NCBI RefSeq assembly: GCF_014651835.1
Contig: NZ_BMXQ01000001.1
Span: 1,502,801-1,566,800 of the forward strand
DNA from: Pigmentiphaga litoralis
GTDB lineage: Bacteria; Pseudomonadota; Gammaproteobacteria; Burkholderiales; Burkholderiaceae_B
Length of the DNA: 64,000 bases
Direction: 5' to 3'
This document shows positions 7,906-17,170 of this stretch, one piece after another. The stretch's first letter is position 1; each line of letters opens with the position of its first letter. Both the position numbers and the translations under genes were made by a program. The notes under the pieces were generated by a model. The model was not told where the DNA came from, ran no database searches, and saw only the letters and a program-made list of their open reading frames with translations.

Positions 7906-10298
7906 TCGGCCAGCAACCGCGCAGCGATCTGCTGCGGGGTCAGGCCGGCGCTCTGGGCGGCGACCTGCTTTTCGCGTTCCAGGTTGCGCTCGAGCTGTTG
8001 CTTGCCGGCGTAGTACTGCTTGGGCCAGCCCACGTTGTCGAAGTGGCCGAGCTTGGCCGCTTCATGCTGCGTCCAGGCCGGATCGGCCAGATGCGGACGC
8101 GCCAACGCGCACAGATCGGCTCGGCCGGCGGCAATGATGCTGTTGACGTGGTCAGCTTCGAAGATGGCCCCCACGGCGATGGTCGGAATGCCGACCTCAT
8201 TGCGGATGCGGTCAGAAAACGGCGTCTGGAACATCCGGCCGTACACCGGCTTTTCAAGCTTGGTGACCTGCCCCGACGAGCAATCGAGCATGTCGGCGCC
8301 GGCCTCCTTGAACAGGCGGGCGATGGCGACTGCGTCGTCGGGCGTGATGCCGCCGTCGGCCCAGTCATGCGCCGAGATCCGCACACTGATCGGCTTGTCG
8401 GCCGGCCAGACGTCGCGGATGGCGGCGAACACTTCCAGCGGATAGCGGCAGCGGTTTTCCAGCGAGCCGCCGTATTCGTCATCGCGCTGATTGGTCAGCG
8501 GTGAAATGAAGCTGGACAGCAGGTACCCGTGCGCGCAGTGCAATTCGAGCCAGTCGAACCCGGCTTCGGCGGCGGCGATGGTGGACCGGACGAAGTCAGC
8601 CTTGATCCGGGCGAGATCCCCGCGGTTGGCCGCAAACGCGACCTGCGACACGCCTTCCAGGTACTGCGTTTCGGACGCCGACACAAGCGGCCAGTTACCC
8701 GTCACGAGCGGCTTGTCGGTCCCTTCCCAGGCAACCCGCGTCGATCCCTTCGCACCAGCGTGGCCCAGCTGCACGGCCATCTTGGCCTGCGTATTGGCAT
8801 GCACGAAGTCGACAATCCGCTTCCATGCCGCCGTATGTTCCGGCGTGTACAACCCCGGACATCCAGGAGTAATGCGCGCGTCGGCCGATACGCAGGTCAT
8901 TTCCGCAAAGACCAGCCCCGCGCCGCCCATGGCGCGACTGCCCAGGTGCACCAGGTGGTAGTCGCCCGGCACGCCGTCCTTGGCGGAATACTGCGCCATG
9001 GGCGACACGACGATACGGTTCGGCAGCACGGTGTCGCGCAGCTTGAACGGCGTAAGCATCGGCGGCGGAGCGACCTCGCCCGCCGGTTTGGGCAGACCCG
9101 CCTGACGATAGGCGCGGTCGGCAATCCACTGCTCGTAGCGCGCCACATAGGCCGGGTCGCGCACGCGCAGGTTGTCGTGCGACAGCCGCTGGCTGCGGGT
9201 CAGCATCGAATACGCAAACTGTTCGGGATCGAGGCCGACGTACCGGTCGACGTGTTCGAACCATTCCATGGAATTGCGCGCCGCGCTCTGGATCTTGAGC
9301 ACTTCGATGGAACGGCTGGCTTCGTAATTGGCCAGGATGTTTTCGAGATTGCCGTCGCCCTGCCGATCGAAACACTGAGCAAGTTCGATGGCGTCTTCAA
9401 GCGCGAGCTTGGTGCCGGAGCCGATGGAGAAGTGCGCGGTGTGCGCGGCGTCGCCCATCAGGACGACCGGGACCTTCTTGTCACCGAAGGTGTTCCAGTG
9501 CACCCAGGACCCGCACACGATGCGCGGGAAGCGGATCCAGTTGGCAGAACCGCGCAAGTGCGGCGAGTTGCTGAGCAGCGGCTGGCCATCGAGATACTTG
9601 GCAAACAGCTTCTCGCAGAACGCGATGGCGTCGGCCTGGCTCATGGTGTCGAGCCCGGCACGCTGCCAGACGTCGTCAGGCGTTTCGATGATGAAGGTCG
9701 AGGTGTCGCCGTCGTACTGATAGGCGTGCGCCTGGAACCAGCCATGCTCGGTTTCTTCGAACGCGAACGTGAAGGCGGGAAACAGCTTCTTGGTGCCCAG
9801 CCACACGAAGCGACAGTAGCGGCTTTCGATATCGGGCTGGAAGGTATCCTGATAACGGGTGCGCACGCGGCTGTTCAGACCGTCGCTGGCGACCACCAGG
9901 TCGGCGTCATAGCGCGCCGCGATTTCCTGGTCATCGAGCACGTCGGTCTCGAACACCAACTGCACGCCAAGCGCTTCGCAGCGCGCCTGCAGGATGTTCA
10001 GGAGCCGCTTGCGGCCAATGCCGCAGAAGCCGTGGCCGCCCGACGTGATCGTATGGCCCTTGAAGTGGACGTCGATGTCGTCCCAGTGATTGAAGGACTG
10101 CAGGATGCTGCGCGCGGTGGTCTCATCGGCATTGACGAGGTTGCCCAGCGTCTGGTCGGAGAACACCACGCCCCACCCGAAGGTGTCATAGGGACGATTG
10201 CGTTCGATCACGACCACCTGATGACCGGGATTGCGCTGCTTCATCAGCAAGGCGAAGTACAAGCCTGCCGGGCCACCACCGATACATACGATATTCAT
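7902..10298 (-). CDS. Bifunctional salicylyl-CoA 5-hydroxylase / NADH:flavin oxidoreductase (2-aminobenzoyl-CoA monooxygenase/reductase type)
   Basis: Two-domain flavoprotein of 798 residues. The N-terminal domain is a class A FAD monooxygenase: GGGPAGLY at residues 7-14, a second FAD motif with [14 protein letters not shown], and the WGVVFSD segment. From about residue 415 an Old Yellow Enzyme domain follows ([30 protein letters not shown]). This fusion is known from 2-aminobenzoyl-CoA monooxygenase/reductase and from salicylyl-CoA 5-hydroxylase, which hydroxylate, and in the former also reduce, a CoA-activated aromatic ring. It is the first gene of the minus-strand operon. Whether the substrate is anthraniloyl-CoA or salicylyl-CoA cannot be read from sequence. 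Confidence 0.93.
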   Translation of the reverse strand: MNIVCIGGGPAGLYFALLMKQRNPGHQVVVIERNRPYDTFGWGVVFSDQTLGNLVNADETTARSILQSFNHWDDIDVHFKGHTITSGGHGFCGIGRKRLLNILQARCEALGVQLVFETDVLDDQEIAARYDADLVVASDGLNSRVRTRYQDTFQPDIESRYCRFVWLGTKKLFPAFTFAFEETEHGWFQAHAYQYDGDTSTFIIETPDDVWQRAGLDTMSQADAIAFCEKLFAKYLDGQPLLSNSPHLRGSANWIRFPRIVCGSWVHWNTFGDKKVPVVLMGDAAHTAHFSIGSGTKLALEDAIELAQCFDRQGDGNLENILANYEASRSIEVLKIQSAARNSMEWFEHVDRYVGLDPEQFAYSMLTRSQRLSHDNLRVRDPAYVARYEQWIADRAYRQAGLPKPAGEVAPPPMLTPFKLRDTVLPNRIVVSPMAQYSAKDGVPGDYHLVHLGSRAMGGAGLVFAEMTCVSADARITPGCPGLYTPEHTAAWKRIVDFVHANTQAKMAVQLGHAGAKGSTRVAWEGTDKPLVTGNWPLVSASETQYLEGVSQVAFAANRGDLARIKADFVRSTIAAAEAGFDWLELHCAHGYLLSSFISPLTNQRDDEYGGSLENRCRYPLEVFAAIRDVWPADKPISVRISAHDWADGGITPDDAVAIARLFKEAGADMLDCSSGQVTKLEKPVYGRMFQTPFSDRIRNEVGIPTIAVGAIFEADHVNSIIAAGRADLCALARPHLADPAWTQHEAAKLGHFDNVGWPKQYYAGKQQLERNLEREKQVAAQSAGLTPQQIAARLLAE

Positions 10299-10368
10299 CG
10301 CCCCTCCGTTGGCCAGGGACCGGATTGGTCCACCTGCCGCTGCGCTGCGTCCTAACCCTGGACAGAAC

Positions 10369-10387
10369 GTCGACTAAGCTCGTCGAC
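10369..10387. promoter_or_regulatory. Palindrome GTCGAC-N7-GTCGAC, candidate operator
   Basis: Two copies of GTCGAC separated by TAAGCTC form a perfect 19-base inverted repeat that begins right after the predicted -10, covering the expected start of transcription. The position and size suit repression by the MarR protein encoded in the operon. Confidence 0.5.
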
Positions 10388-10393
10388 AAAACT

Positions 10394-10422
10394 ATTTGAC
10401 ACTTAAAGTAATTTGCCGTCAA
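10394..10422 (-). promoter_or_regulatory. Predicted sigma-70 promoter of the aromatic-CoA operon
   Basis: On the minus strand TTGACG (10422-10417) and TCAAAT (10399-10394) are separated by 17 bases, a fair -35/-10 pair in an AT-richer stretch that stands out from its surroundings. It points at the hydroxylase gene, about 95 bases from its ATG. Confidence 0.5.
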
Positions 10423-10471
10423 CCCCTTGCGTTGACCCGCTGGCGTCACCCCTTAGCCGATGGCCTTGCGG

Positions 10472-12613
10472 CTATTTCCAGGCTCCCCGCAGCCGGCTTG
10501 CGATATCGATTTTGGCCGCTTCGGGCGTCAGTCCCCGTTCGGCCAGGCCGGCCGGCTGCGGCGGCTTGGGCATCCGTTCGAACAGCTTGAGCAGCGTATC
10601 CGGTATGAAGCGGGTGCGGGACCCGTAGACGTGCCGATCGCCCATGCCGGTCTGCTGCGTGACATAGAAGCGTTGGGGCACGATCAGCTGCAACTGTTCC
10701 TTGGCCCGCGTCATGGCCACGTACAGCAGACGGCGTTCTTCTTCGATGTCTTCCTTGGTGCCGGTGCTCATGTCGGACGGAATGCAGCCGTCCACCACGT
10801 TCAGCACGTAAACGACCTTCCATTCCTGCCCTTTGGCGGAATGAATGGTGGAAAGGATCATGTAGTCCTCGTCCTGCAGCGGCGCGCCGGATTCTGCGCT
10901 CGTGGCGTCCGGGGGGTCCAGCGTCAGTTCCGTCAGAAATTTTTCACGCGATGGGTAGCTGGCGGCGATGCGTGCCAGCTGGTCGAGGTCGCCCCGGCGC
11001 ACCGCCGCGTCTTCATGCAGCCGTTCAAGGTGGGGGGTGTACCACTGGATGGCCAGTTCCAGATCCGCCGGCCAGCTGGCGCCTGCGCCGGCGATTGCTT
11101 CGTAGGTCTGGCTGAACGCCCGCCAGTCTTCCTGCGCCGCGGCCCCCGGCTGGAACGCCTGCATGGCCGCGAGGGGGTCCGGTGCGCCTGCCATCGCGTC
11201 GAGCACCCTGCCCGCCGACACCGGCCCGATGCCCGGGATCAATTGCGCGACCCGAAAGCCGGACAGCCGGCCGCGGGGGTTCTGCGCCCACCGCAATACC
11301 GACAGCACATCCTTGATGTGGGACGCTTCCAGAAACTTGAGCCCGCCAAACTTGACGAAGGGGATGTTCCGCCGCGTCAGCTCCAGTTCCAGCATGGCGC
11401 TGTGGCTGGACGTCCGGAACAGGACTGCCTGGGCCGTGAGCTTGATGCCTGCCTCGCGGTTTTCGAGCACCTTGTCGGCGATCCACCGGGCCTGGCCGGC
11501 ATCGTCGGTGACGGTGACCAGCAGTGGCCGCTGCGACGAGGCGCGATCCGTCCAGAGCTGTTTGGCGTAACGTTCCGTGGACTGCTGGATCACCGCGTTG
11601 GAGGCATCCAGGATGGGCTGGGTCGACCGGTAGTTGCGTTCGAGGGTAACGACATGGGCCGGTTCGGCAAACTGGGCCGGGAAGTCCAGGATGTTGCGGA
11701 TGGTGGCCGCGCGAAAGGAATAGATGGACTGCGCGTCGTCACCGACCACCGTGAGCCCCTGCCCCGTCGGCTTCATGGCAAGCAGGATGGCTGCCTGCAG
11801 CCGGTTGGTGTCCTGGTATTCGTCGACCAGCACATGGTCGAACGATCCACCCACCTCGGCGGCCAGCCCGGGGTCGGTCATCATTTCGGACCAATACAGC
11901 AGCAGGTCGTCGTAGTCGAGCACGTGCTGGTCCTGCTTGGCCTGCACATAGGCGCCAAACAGCTGCCTGAGCTGCGCTTCCCAGGCCGAGCACCACGGAA
12001 AGGCGCTTTGCAGCACCTGCGTCAGCGGCGCCTGGCTGTTGACGACCCGCGAATAGATGGCCAGGCAGGTGCCCTTGAGCGGAAACCGGGTTTGCGCCGA
12101 CGAAAAGCCGAGTTCATGACGCACGATCCCGATCATGTCTTCGGAGTCGCCCCGGTCGTGGATCGTGAAGGATTCGGCCAGGCCGATGCGACCGGCGTAT
12201 TCGCGCAGCAGGCGGGCGCCGACGCCGTGGAAGGTGCCCGCCCAGGGCAAGGCTGGAGCGACGCCACTGCGCAGCTTGAGCACCTTCTGCAATACCCGCC
12301 CCACCCGACGTTCCATTTCGACCGCCGCCCGGCGCGAAAACGTGAGCAACAGAATGCGATGGGGGTCGGCGCCATTGAGCACCAGATGCGCCACCCGGTG
12401 CGCCAGCGTATTGGTCTTGCCCGACCCGGCCCCCGCGATGACGAGCAAGGCAGGCGACGGCACCGCGGTGCCGACGCCATATTCGACCGCTTCACGCTGC
12501 TGCGCATTCAGGTCGGCCAGGTAGTCCGGCGCGGACGGGGACGCCAAGGCGTCCGGTCCACGGCGTTCAGGCAAGGCAGAAGGGGGAATGGGAGAAGCTT
12601 CCATGGCACTCAT
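10472..12613 (-). CDS. UvrD/Rep-family ATP-dependent DNA helicase
   Basis: Superfamily 1A 3'-5' helicase of about 713 residues. Motif I is AGAGSGKT, motif II VDEYQDT, motif III GDDAQSIYSFR, motif IV LERNYRST, and motif VI VAMTRAKEQL. The protein lacks the UvrD C-terminal tail that contacts UvrB/RNA polymerase, so it is UvrD-like rather than a clear UvrD or Rep. The frame opens at 12649, but that codon lies inside the LexA box; ATG 12613 or 12604 is the real start. It diverges from the DUF72 gene across the LexA box, so it is probably damage-induced. Confidence 0.92.
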   Translation of the reverse strand: MSAMEASPIPPSALPERRGPDALASPSAPDYLADLNAQQREAVEYGVGTAVPSPALLVIAGAGSGKTNTLAHRVAHLVLNGADPHRILLLTFSRRAAVEMERRVGRVLQKVLKLRSGVAPALPWAGTFHGVGARLLREYAGRIGLAESFTIHDRGDSEDMIGIVRHELGFSSAQTRFPLKGTCLAIYSRVVNSQAPLTQVLQSAFPWCSAWEAQLRQLFGAYVQAKQDQHVLDYDDLLLYWSEMMTDPGLAAEVGGSFDHVLVDEYQDTNRLQAAILLAMKPTGQGLTVVGDDAQSIYSFRAATIRNILDFPAQFAEPAHVVTLERNYRSTQPILDASNAVIQQSTERYAKQLWTDRASSQRPLLVTVTDDAGQARWIADKVLENREAGIKLTAQAVLFRTSSHSAMLELELTRRNIPFVKFGGLKFLEASHIKDVLSVLRWAQNPRGRLSGFRVAQLIPGIGPVSAGRVLDAMAGAPDPLAAMQAFQPGAAAQEDWRAFSQTYEAIAGAGASWPADLELAIQWYTPHLERLHEDAAVRRGDLDQLARIAASYPSREKFLTELTLDPPDATSAESGAPLQDEDYMILSTIHSAKGQEWKVVYVLNVVDGCIPSDMSTGTKEDIEEERRLLYVAMTRAKEQLQLIVPQRFYVTQQTGMGDRHVYGSRTRFIPDTLLKLFERMPKPPQPAGLAERGLTPEAAKIDIASRLRGAWK

Positions 12614-12635
12614 CTTCAGATCATGAAGGGCATGA

Positions 12636-12655
12636 TACTGTATATTCATACAGTC
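12636..12655. promoter_or_regulatory. LexA (SOS) box
   Basis: The sequence TACTGTATATTCATACAGTC contains a perfect CTGT-N8-ACAG core (12638-12653) with an AT-rich centre, matching the gamma/betaproteobacterial LexA consensus. It lies between the divergent helicase and DUF72 genes, 23 bases from each start, so a single repressor site could silence both. Confidence 0.85.
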
Positions 12656-12678
12656 TTACTGGCCAGAAACGTCCCACC

Positions 12679-13584
12679 ATGCCCTGTGACATCCACGTAG
12701 GAACCGCGTCGTGGACCGACCCGACCCTGCTGGCGTGCGGTCGATTCTATCCGCCCGATGCCACCACGCCCGAACGCCGGCTGCGCCACTACGCGTCCCG
12801 TTTTTCGTTCGTCGAGGTCGACGCAAGTTACTACCGCCTGCCGGACCCCGCCACGACGCACCGGTGGACACAGCGCACGCCTGACCATTTCTTGTTCAAC
12901 GTGAAAGCCTTCCGGCTGTTCACCGGGCACCCGACGCCGCGTGATGCCTTTCCCAGCGATCTGCGGCGCGCGCTGCCAGAGGGCGACACTGCCGCTGTGT
13001 ATTACCGCGATGTCCCGGAAGAAATCCGCGCCGAGCTGTGGCGCCGGTTCACCATCGCGGTCGAACCCCTGCGCATGGCCGGCAAGCTGGGCGCCCTGCA
13101 CTTCCAGTTCCCGCCCTGGGTTCGCCGCAACACCCGCAGCATCCGCCATGTCGAGCGCTGCGCCTTTCTGGCGCAGGAACACACGCTGGCCGTGGAATTT
13201 CGCGACGCCAGCTGGTTCGAGGGGGAAGCGGCAGCGCAGACCCTGGCCTGGGAACGGGAGCTTGGCGCGGCGCATGTCGTGGTCGACAGCCCCGTCGGCG
13301 TACCGAATACCGCTCCGGCTGTGTGGGAAACGACGCATCCGGAACTGGCCGTGGTGCGTCTGCACGGACGCAACGCCGCGGCGTGGAACACGCAGACCTC
13401 GGCCTCTTCCGGCCGGTTCATGTACGAGTACAGCCCCGAGGAACTTGACGAGCTTGCGCGCCGGATCGCCAGGTTGTCCAAGACGATGCGTGACACCCAC
13501 GTGGTGCTCAATACCAATTTCGAGGACCAGGGGATGCGCAATGCCGCAAACCTGAAATCCAGGATTGCTACACTGCAGCAATGA
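12679..13584 (+). CDS. DUF72 (YecE-like) family protein
   Basis: TIM-barrel-like protein of 301 residues of the DUF72 family. The N-terminal HVGTASWTD and the FVEVDASYYRLP strand, plus the central VEFRDASWF, are typical. Biochemical function of the family is not established; relatives have been proposed to act in DNA- or stress-related processes. Its start lies 24 bases from the LexA box, which suggests SOS control together with the helicase. Its last bases overlap the in-frame extension of the next small gene. Confidence 0.88.
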   Translation: MPCDIHVGTASWTDPTLLACGRFYPPDATTPERRLRHYASRFSFVEVDASYYRLPDPATTHRWTQRTPDHFLFNVKAFRLFTGHPTPRDAFPSDLRRALPEGDTAAVYYRDVPEEIRAELWRRFTIAVEPLRMAGKLGALHFQFPPWVRRNTRSIRHVERCAFLAQEHTLAVEFRDASWFEGEAAAQTLAWERELGAAHVVVDSPVGVPNTAPAVWETTHPELAVVRLHGRNAAAWNTQTSASSGRFMYEYSPEELDELARRIARLSKTMRDTHVVLNTNFEDQGMRNAANLKSRIATLQQ

Positions 13585-13601
13585 CTTTAAAGGAGCTTCC
13601 T

Positions 13602-13835
13602 GTGCGCAAGACTTTTATCGGTGGTACCCGGCACGGCGAACCGGTTCCTGATTCGGACGAAGACCGCATCGTCGCCATCAACGACGGCACGGTGTATGTG
13701 CGTCGCGAACTCGAGAAAACCGAGGCAACAGGCGAGGCCAAGCGGCTGGAATTCTTTGTCTACGAGCCCCTGAGCGCCAGCGAAGCGCTGGAACAGGCCG
13801 AACCCTACTGGGACGGCCCCGCTCCACAAATGTAA
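13602..13835 (+). CDS. Small hypothetical protein
   Basis: Soluble acidic protein of 77 residues, family not recognised. The frame opens at an ATG at 13581 that overlaps the DUF72 stop, but AAAGGAG at 13589-13595 sits six bases before a GTG at 13602, which is the likely start (VRKTFIGGTRHGEPVPDS). The motif FIGGTRHGEPVPD and the C-terminal LEQAEPYWDGP are distinctive. It is probably co-transcribed with the DUF72 gene and may therefore also be damage-inducible. Confidence 0.7.
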   Translation: MRKTFIGGTRHGEPVPDSDEDRIVAINDGTVYVRRELEKTEATGEAKRLEFFVYEPLSASEALEQAEPYWDGPAPQM

Positions 13836-13892
13836 GACGGCAGACGCGCCGGCCCTGCCCGGCGCGCAGCCTGCTGGCTGTCAGGCGTACCG

Positions 13893-13916
13893 GCCTGCCG
13901 TCCCTTATCGGCAGGC
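13893..13916. terminator. Hairpin between convergent genes
   Basis: GCCTGCCG, 8-base loop, CGGCAGGC, in the gap between the small + gene and the minus-strand cytochrome gene. A second GC-rich inverted repeat lies just before it near 13850-13868. No T-tract follows, so this is at best a bidirectional attenuator. Confidence 0.4.
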
Positions 13917-13940
13917 TCTGCCAGCCTTTCCCGTCGCGCT

Positions 13941-15320
13941 TCAGCGTGCTTCGCGCACCCGGCGCACGTCGCTCAGCGACACGCCCCCCGCGGCATTTCC
14001 CCAGCTGTTCCGAATATAGGACACCACCGCTGCGACGTCCTGGTCCTTCAACGCCTGGCCAAAGGGCGGCATGCCATGGGGTTGCGGATGGCCAGCAGTA
14101 GAGGGTGAAAACCCGCCGCGCAGCACCAGCTTGATGGCATTGACCGCATCCGGCGCCGTGACCGACAGATTGCCTGCCAGAGGCGGCCACGCCGGATACA
14201 CGCCTTCGCCGGACGCCTTGTGACACTGCGTGCACTGGGCTTCATAGATGCCGCGGCCGGTTTCCATGACCGTGGATGACGGTGCAGTACCCACGGCGCG
14301 TGCATCCACGCCCTGGGCCGCCAAGGATTTCAGGTAGGCCGCCATGGCCTTGGCATCATCATCGCGCACGTATTGAAGGCCGACATGCACAGCTTCCGCC
14401 ATGGGTCCCGCAGCTGACCCGCGGCGCGAGATTCCCGTCTGCAGCAACTCGGCGATGTCTTCGGCGGACCACTTGCCCAGCCCCGTGACGGCGTCGCCCG
14501 ACAGTGGCGGCGCATACCAGCTCTGGCCCGGGATGAGGGCGCCGGACAGGCTGGCATCCCGTTGCAGGGCGCCAAGCCGGTTGCGCGGCGTATGGCACTC
14601 GGCGCAGTGGCCGATACCATCGACCAGATACCGGCCGCGCAGCAGTTGCGCATCCGTGGCGGCCCCGCCTGCAACCTCCTTGTTCCCGCCCTCGCCCCGT
14701 TCCGCCTTGGCCGCATCACTGCCCGGTCGGAAGTACAAGGCGCGCCAGACGGCGACCAGCTCGCGCTGGTTGTACGGAAAAGCCAGTTCATGGTCGCGGT
14801 TCGGCTGCCTGACCGGGGCCAGCGACCGCAAATACGCGAACAGCGCATCGGCATCGTCGCGACTGACCTGCGTATAGGTGGCGTACGGAAAGGCCGGATA
14901 GAGCAACTGCCCGTCGGGGCCCTTGCCGTTGTGCAGCGCGCGCCAGAAATCGTCGGCTGACCATTTGCCCAAGCCGGTGTCGGCATCGGACGTCAGGTTC
15001 GGACCGTAAAAGGTACCGAAAGGCGTGGGCAAGGCCCGGCCGCCTGCGTACGGGGTCCCCCCGACAGCCGTATGGCAACCCATGCAATTGCCGACCAGCG
15101 CCAGGTAACGACCCTGCTCGATCCGCGCGGCATCGGTCACCGTCGACGCGACCGTGCGGGTCGCCTGGCTCTCGTCCTCGCGATGTCCCATGAACATCAG
15201 CGCCGCGAAGCCCACCCCCACGGCGATCAGCACCCCGCCGCCGATCCACGCCAGCCGACGGCCAGTGCCCCGCCCGGTCCGCCCTGCAGACGCGCCCTTG
15301 GTTTCGCCACGCCCGATCAT
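13941..15320 (-). CDS. Membrane-anchored tri-haem cytochrome c (dehydrogenase cytochrome-subunit type)
   Basis: Periplasmic cytochrome of 459 residues with three CxxCH sites: CMGCH at 79-83, CAECH near 240 and CTQCH near 364. An uncleaved N-terminal membrane helix lies around residues 23-45. This layout matches the cytochrome subunits of alcohol, gluconate and other flavin/PQQ dehydrogenases, which pass electrons to quinone. The frame opens at 15515, but GGAGGT five bases before ATG 15320 fixes the start, which overlaps the stop of the upstream cytochrome gene (ATGA). No dehydrogenase subunit is encoded beside it. Confidence 0.9.
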   Translation of the reverse strand: MIGRGETKGASAGRTGRGTGRRLAWIGGGVLIAVGVGFAALMFMGHREDESQATRTVASTVTDAARIEQGRYLALVGNCMGCHTAVGGTPYAGGRALPTPFGTFYGPNLTSDADTGLGKWSADDFWRALHNGKGPDGQLLYPAFPYATYTQVSRDDADALFAYLRSLAPVRQPNRDHELAFPYNQRELVAVWRALYFRPGSDAAKAERGEGGNKEVAGGAATDAQLLRGRYLVDGIGHCAECHTPRNRLGALQRDASLSGALIPGQSWYAPPLSGDAVTGLGKWSAEDIAELLQTGISRRGSAAGPMAEAVHVGLQYVRDDDAKAMAAYLKSLAAQGVDARAVGTAPSSTVMETGRGIYEAQCTQCHKASGEGVYPAWPPLAGNLSVTAPDAVNAIKLVLRGGFSPSTAGHPQPHGMPPFGQALKDQDVAAVVSYIRNSWGNAAGGVSLSDVRRVREAR

Positions 15321-16057
15321 GACGCACCTCCGGTGGTCGCCTGGCTTCCGCATTCCAATGGCAGCGGCGCTGGCAAGGACGCCGCAGGAAGTCCTTCGCC
15401 CGGTGGCTGCTGCGACAGCCACGCGGCCACGGCGCTGATGTCGTCCGGCGTCATGCGGCGCGCGATGTCGGCCATGCAGTCCGGGGCCGACGCCTTGCGC
15501 AGGCCGTTGGTCCATGCGCCGAACTGGGAACTGATGTAATCGTGCGGCACGCCCAGCAACCCGGGTATCGCCGGCAGCACACCAGTCAGCGCACTGCCGT
15601 GGCAGGCGGCGCAGGCAGGGACCTTGCGCGAGGGGTCACCCGTCATCGCCAGGGTCTTGCCACGTTCCAGCGCAGCCGCCGACGCCCGGCTGCGTGCCGA
15701 GGCTTCGTAGGGCGGATGCTGGTCGGCAAACCAGCCAGCGATCGACTTCAGGTAATCGTCGGACAGGTTTTCCAGCAGGCCCTGCATGGGCGGATACTGC
15801 CGCCGTCCATCGCGAAAATGCCGCAGCTGGTTATAGAGATAGTCGGCGGGCTTGCCGGCGATGCGTGGGTAGTAGCCATCCGGGCCGGCCTTGCCCTGGG
15901 CGCCGTGACAGGCGGTACAGGCCGCGAGCCGCGCGCCCATGCTGTCGGGGGGATAGACCTGCGGCTCGCCGTCGGCAGCTGCCGTCAGCGATGACGCGCA
16001 GAACAGGCTCGCGCCCAGCGCGGCGGCGGCAAATGAACGGAATGACAATCTGGGCAT
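15317..16057 (-). CDS. Di-haem cytochrome c (c4-like)
   Basis: Secreted cytochrome of 246 residues. A signal peptide (RSFAAAALGASLFCASS, cleavage near AAA-DG) precedes two cytochrome c domains with CTACHG at 47-52 and CAACHG near 148, each with a following methionine region (YPPMQGLL; RRMTPDD). The frame is open to 16207, but ATG 16057 starts a clean signal peptide. It is translationally coupled to the tri-haem cytochrome gene by an ATGA overlap, so the two proteins probably form one electron-transfer chain to a terminal oxidase. Confidence 0.9.
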   Translation of the reverse strand: MPRLSFRSFAAAALGASLFCASSLTAAADGEPQVYPPDSMGARLAACTACHGAQGKAGPDGYYPRIAGKPADYLYNQLRHFRDGRRQYPPMQGLLENLSDDYLKSIAGWFADQHPPYEASARSRASAAALERGKTLAMTGDPSRKVPACAACHGSALTGVLPAIPGLLGVPHDYISSQFGAWTNGLRKASAPDCMADIARRMTPDDISAVAAWLSQQPPGEGLPAASLPAPLPLECGSQATTGGAS

Positions 16058-16216
16058 GGCTGGTGACACCGCAAAGACCGGCCGAAGCCGGCGCGCGTTC
16101 CGGACAACAATCGTCCGCGCGACTGGGAAAAGGCACAGCCCGACGGATGGGCATGTGGCAGGCACCGCACGCACCAACCGGTGGCGCGTGCCCGCCGATT
16201 CTACCAAGTCCCCCGC

Positions 16217-16540
16217 CTAGCGATCGGTGTCAGGGTCGTCGTCGGGCGCAACCTTCCCGACCGCGATCCGATCCGCCACTGTCACCATGACTTCGGCAAA
16301 CTGCGGTTGCGACACGGGCACGCGATGGCTCATGGTGCGAAGGATATCCACCAGCAGCGCCCGGGTATCTTCCGGATCCGCGTGTTTCCAGCTACGGAAA
16401 TGGGCGAGCGCATCCTGCACCACCTTGTCGGTGTCACGTTCGACCGCGGTCCCCTGGATGGCGCCTGCCTGGATGCGCGTGGCCAGCGCCATGGTGCGCT
16501 GGACGATCATGTTGACGGCGGACTCGTCGATGGCAGGCAT
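16217..16540 (-). CDS. Small hypothetical protein
   Basis: Helical soluble protein of 107 residues without recognisable domain. It opens with ESAVNMIVQRTMALATRIQ and ends in an acidic DDDPDTDR tail. Its start codon directly abuts the stop of the DUF1993 gene upstream, so the two are translationally linked. I do not recognise a family. Confidence 0.65.
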   Translation of the reverse strand: MPAIDESAVNMIVQRTMALATRIQAGAIQGTAVERDTDKVVQDALAHFRSWKHADPEDTRALLVDILRTMSHRVPVSQPQFAEVMVTVADRIAVGKVAPDDDPDTDR

Positions 16541-17050
16541 TCAGTAGGCGCCCATGAAGTCGCGCTTGCCGACATCCAGGCCGTTGTGCCGCAGGATGTC
16601 ATAGGCCGTCGTGACATGGAAGAAGAACTGCGGCATTCCATAGCTGAGCAGATACGCCGTCCCCAGGAACTGGCGCGCCTTGGGCGTGTTGGGCCGCAGC
16701 ACGATCTCGCGCTCAGTGCCCGCGTCGATGGCCGCTGCGTCCAGCGACTGGATGAAGTCGCGCGTTGATGCCAGCAGGCCGCGCAGTTCTGCAAATGACG
16801 AATGTGCATCCGGGACCGAGGGCACCTCGACACCCGCCAGCCGGGCGCACACGCCCCGTGCGAAGTCGCACGCGATCTGCACCTGGCGAACCAGAGGCAG
16901 CATGTCGGGGAACAGGCGCGCCTGAAGCAGCGCCGCCGGTTCGATATTCCGGCTGGTTGCGTAGGCGTCGGCCTTGGCAAGGATGGCGGCAAGGCTGTCC
17001 AGCATCTGGACGAAAACCGGAACGGACGCAGTGTGCAAAGAGAGGGCCAT
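16541..17050 (-). CDS. DUF1993 family protein
   Basis: All-helical protein of 169 residues of the DUF1993 family, related to the DinB/YfiT four-helix proteins but lacking their metal triad. Diagnostic stretches are the N-terminal VPVFVQMLDSLAAILAKA, LFPDMLPLVRQVQIACDFA and the C-terminal FFFHVTTAYDILRHNG. No function is established for the family. It forms a two-gene unit with the 107-residue protein just downstream. Confidence 0.88.
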   Translation of the reverse strand: MALSLHTASVPVFVQMLDSLAAILAKADAYATSRNIEPAALLQARLFPDMLPLVRQVQIACDFARGVCARLAGVEVPSVPDAHSSFAELRGLLASTRDFIQSLDAAAIDAGTEREIVLRPNTPKARQFLGTAYLLSYGMPQFFFHVTTAYDILRHNGLDVGKRDFMGAY

Positions 17051-17170
17051 GGGGCGCTCCAGCAGAAGGAAGCCGCGATTATAGAACCCGGGCGCAAGGG
17101 CACAGAAGTTGCTGTTTTGGGATGTCGACGCGCATCGATACCCGATCGCATCTTCTTACTGGAGCCCCTC

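Noticed and set aside
10460-12700. Antisense open frame of 746 codons over the helicase gene
   Set aside because: High-GC shadow frame without domain features; the minus strand has all helicase motifs.
16802-17170. Upstream extension of the DUF6496 gene starting MCIRDRG
   Set aside because: This is antisense to the DUF1993 gene; GGAG before ATG 17171 decides the real start. The resemblance to the MCIRDR contamination peptide is chance.
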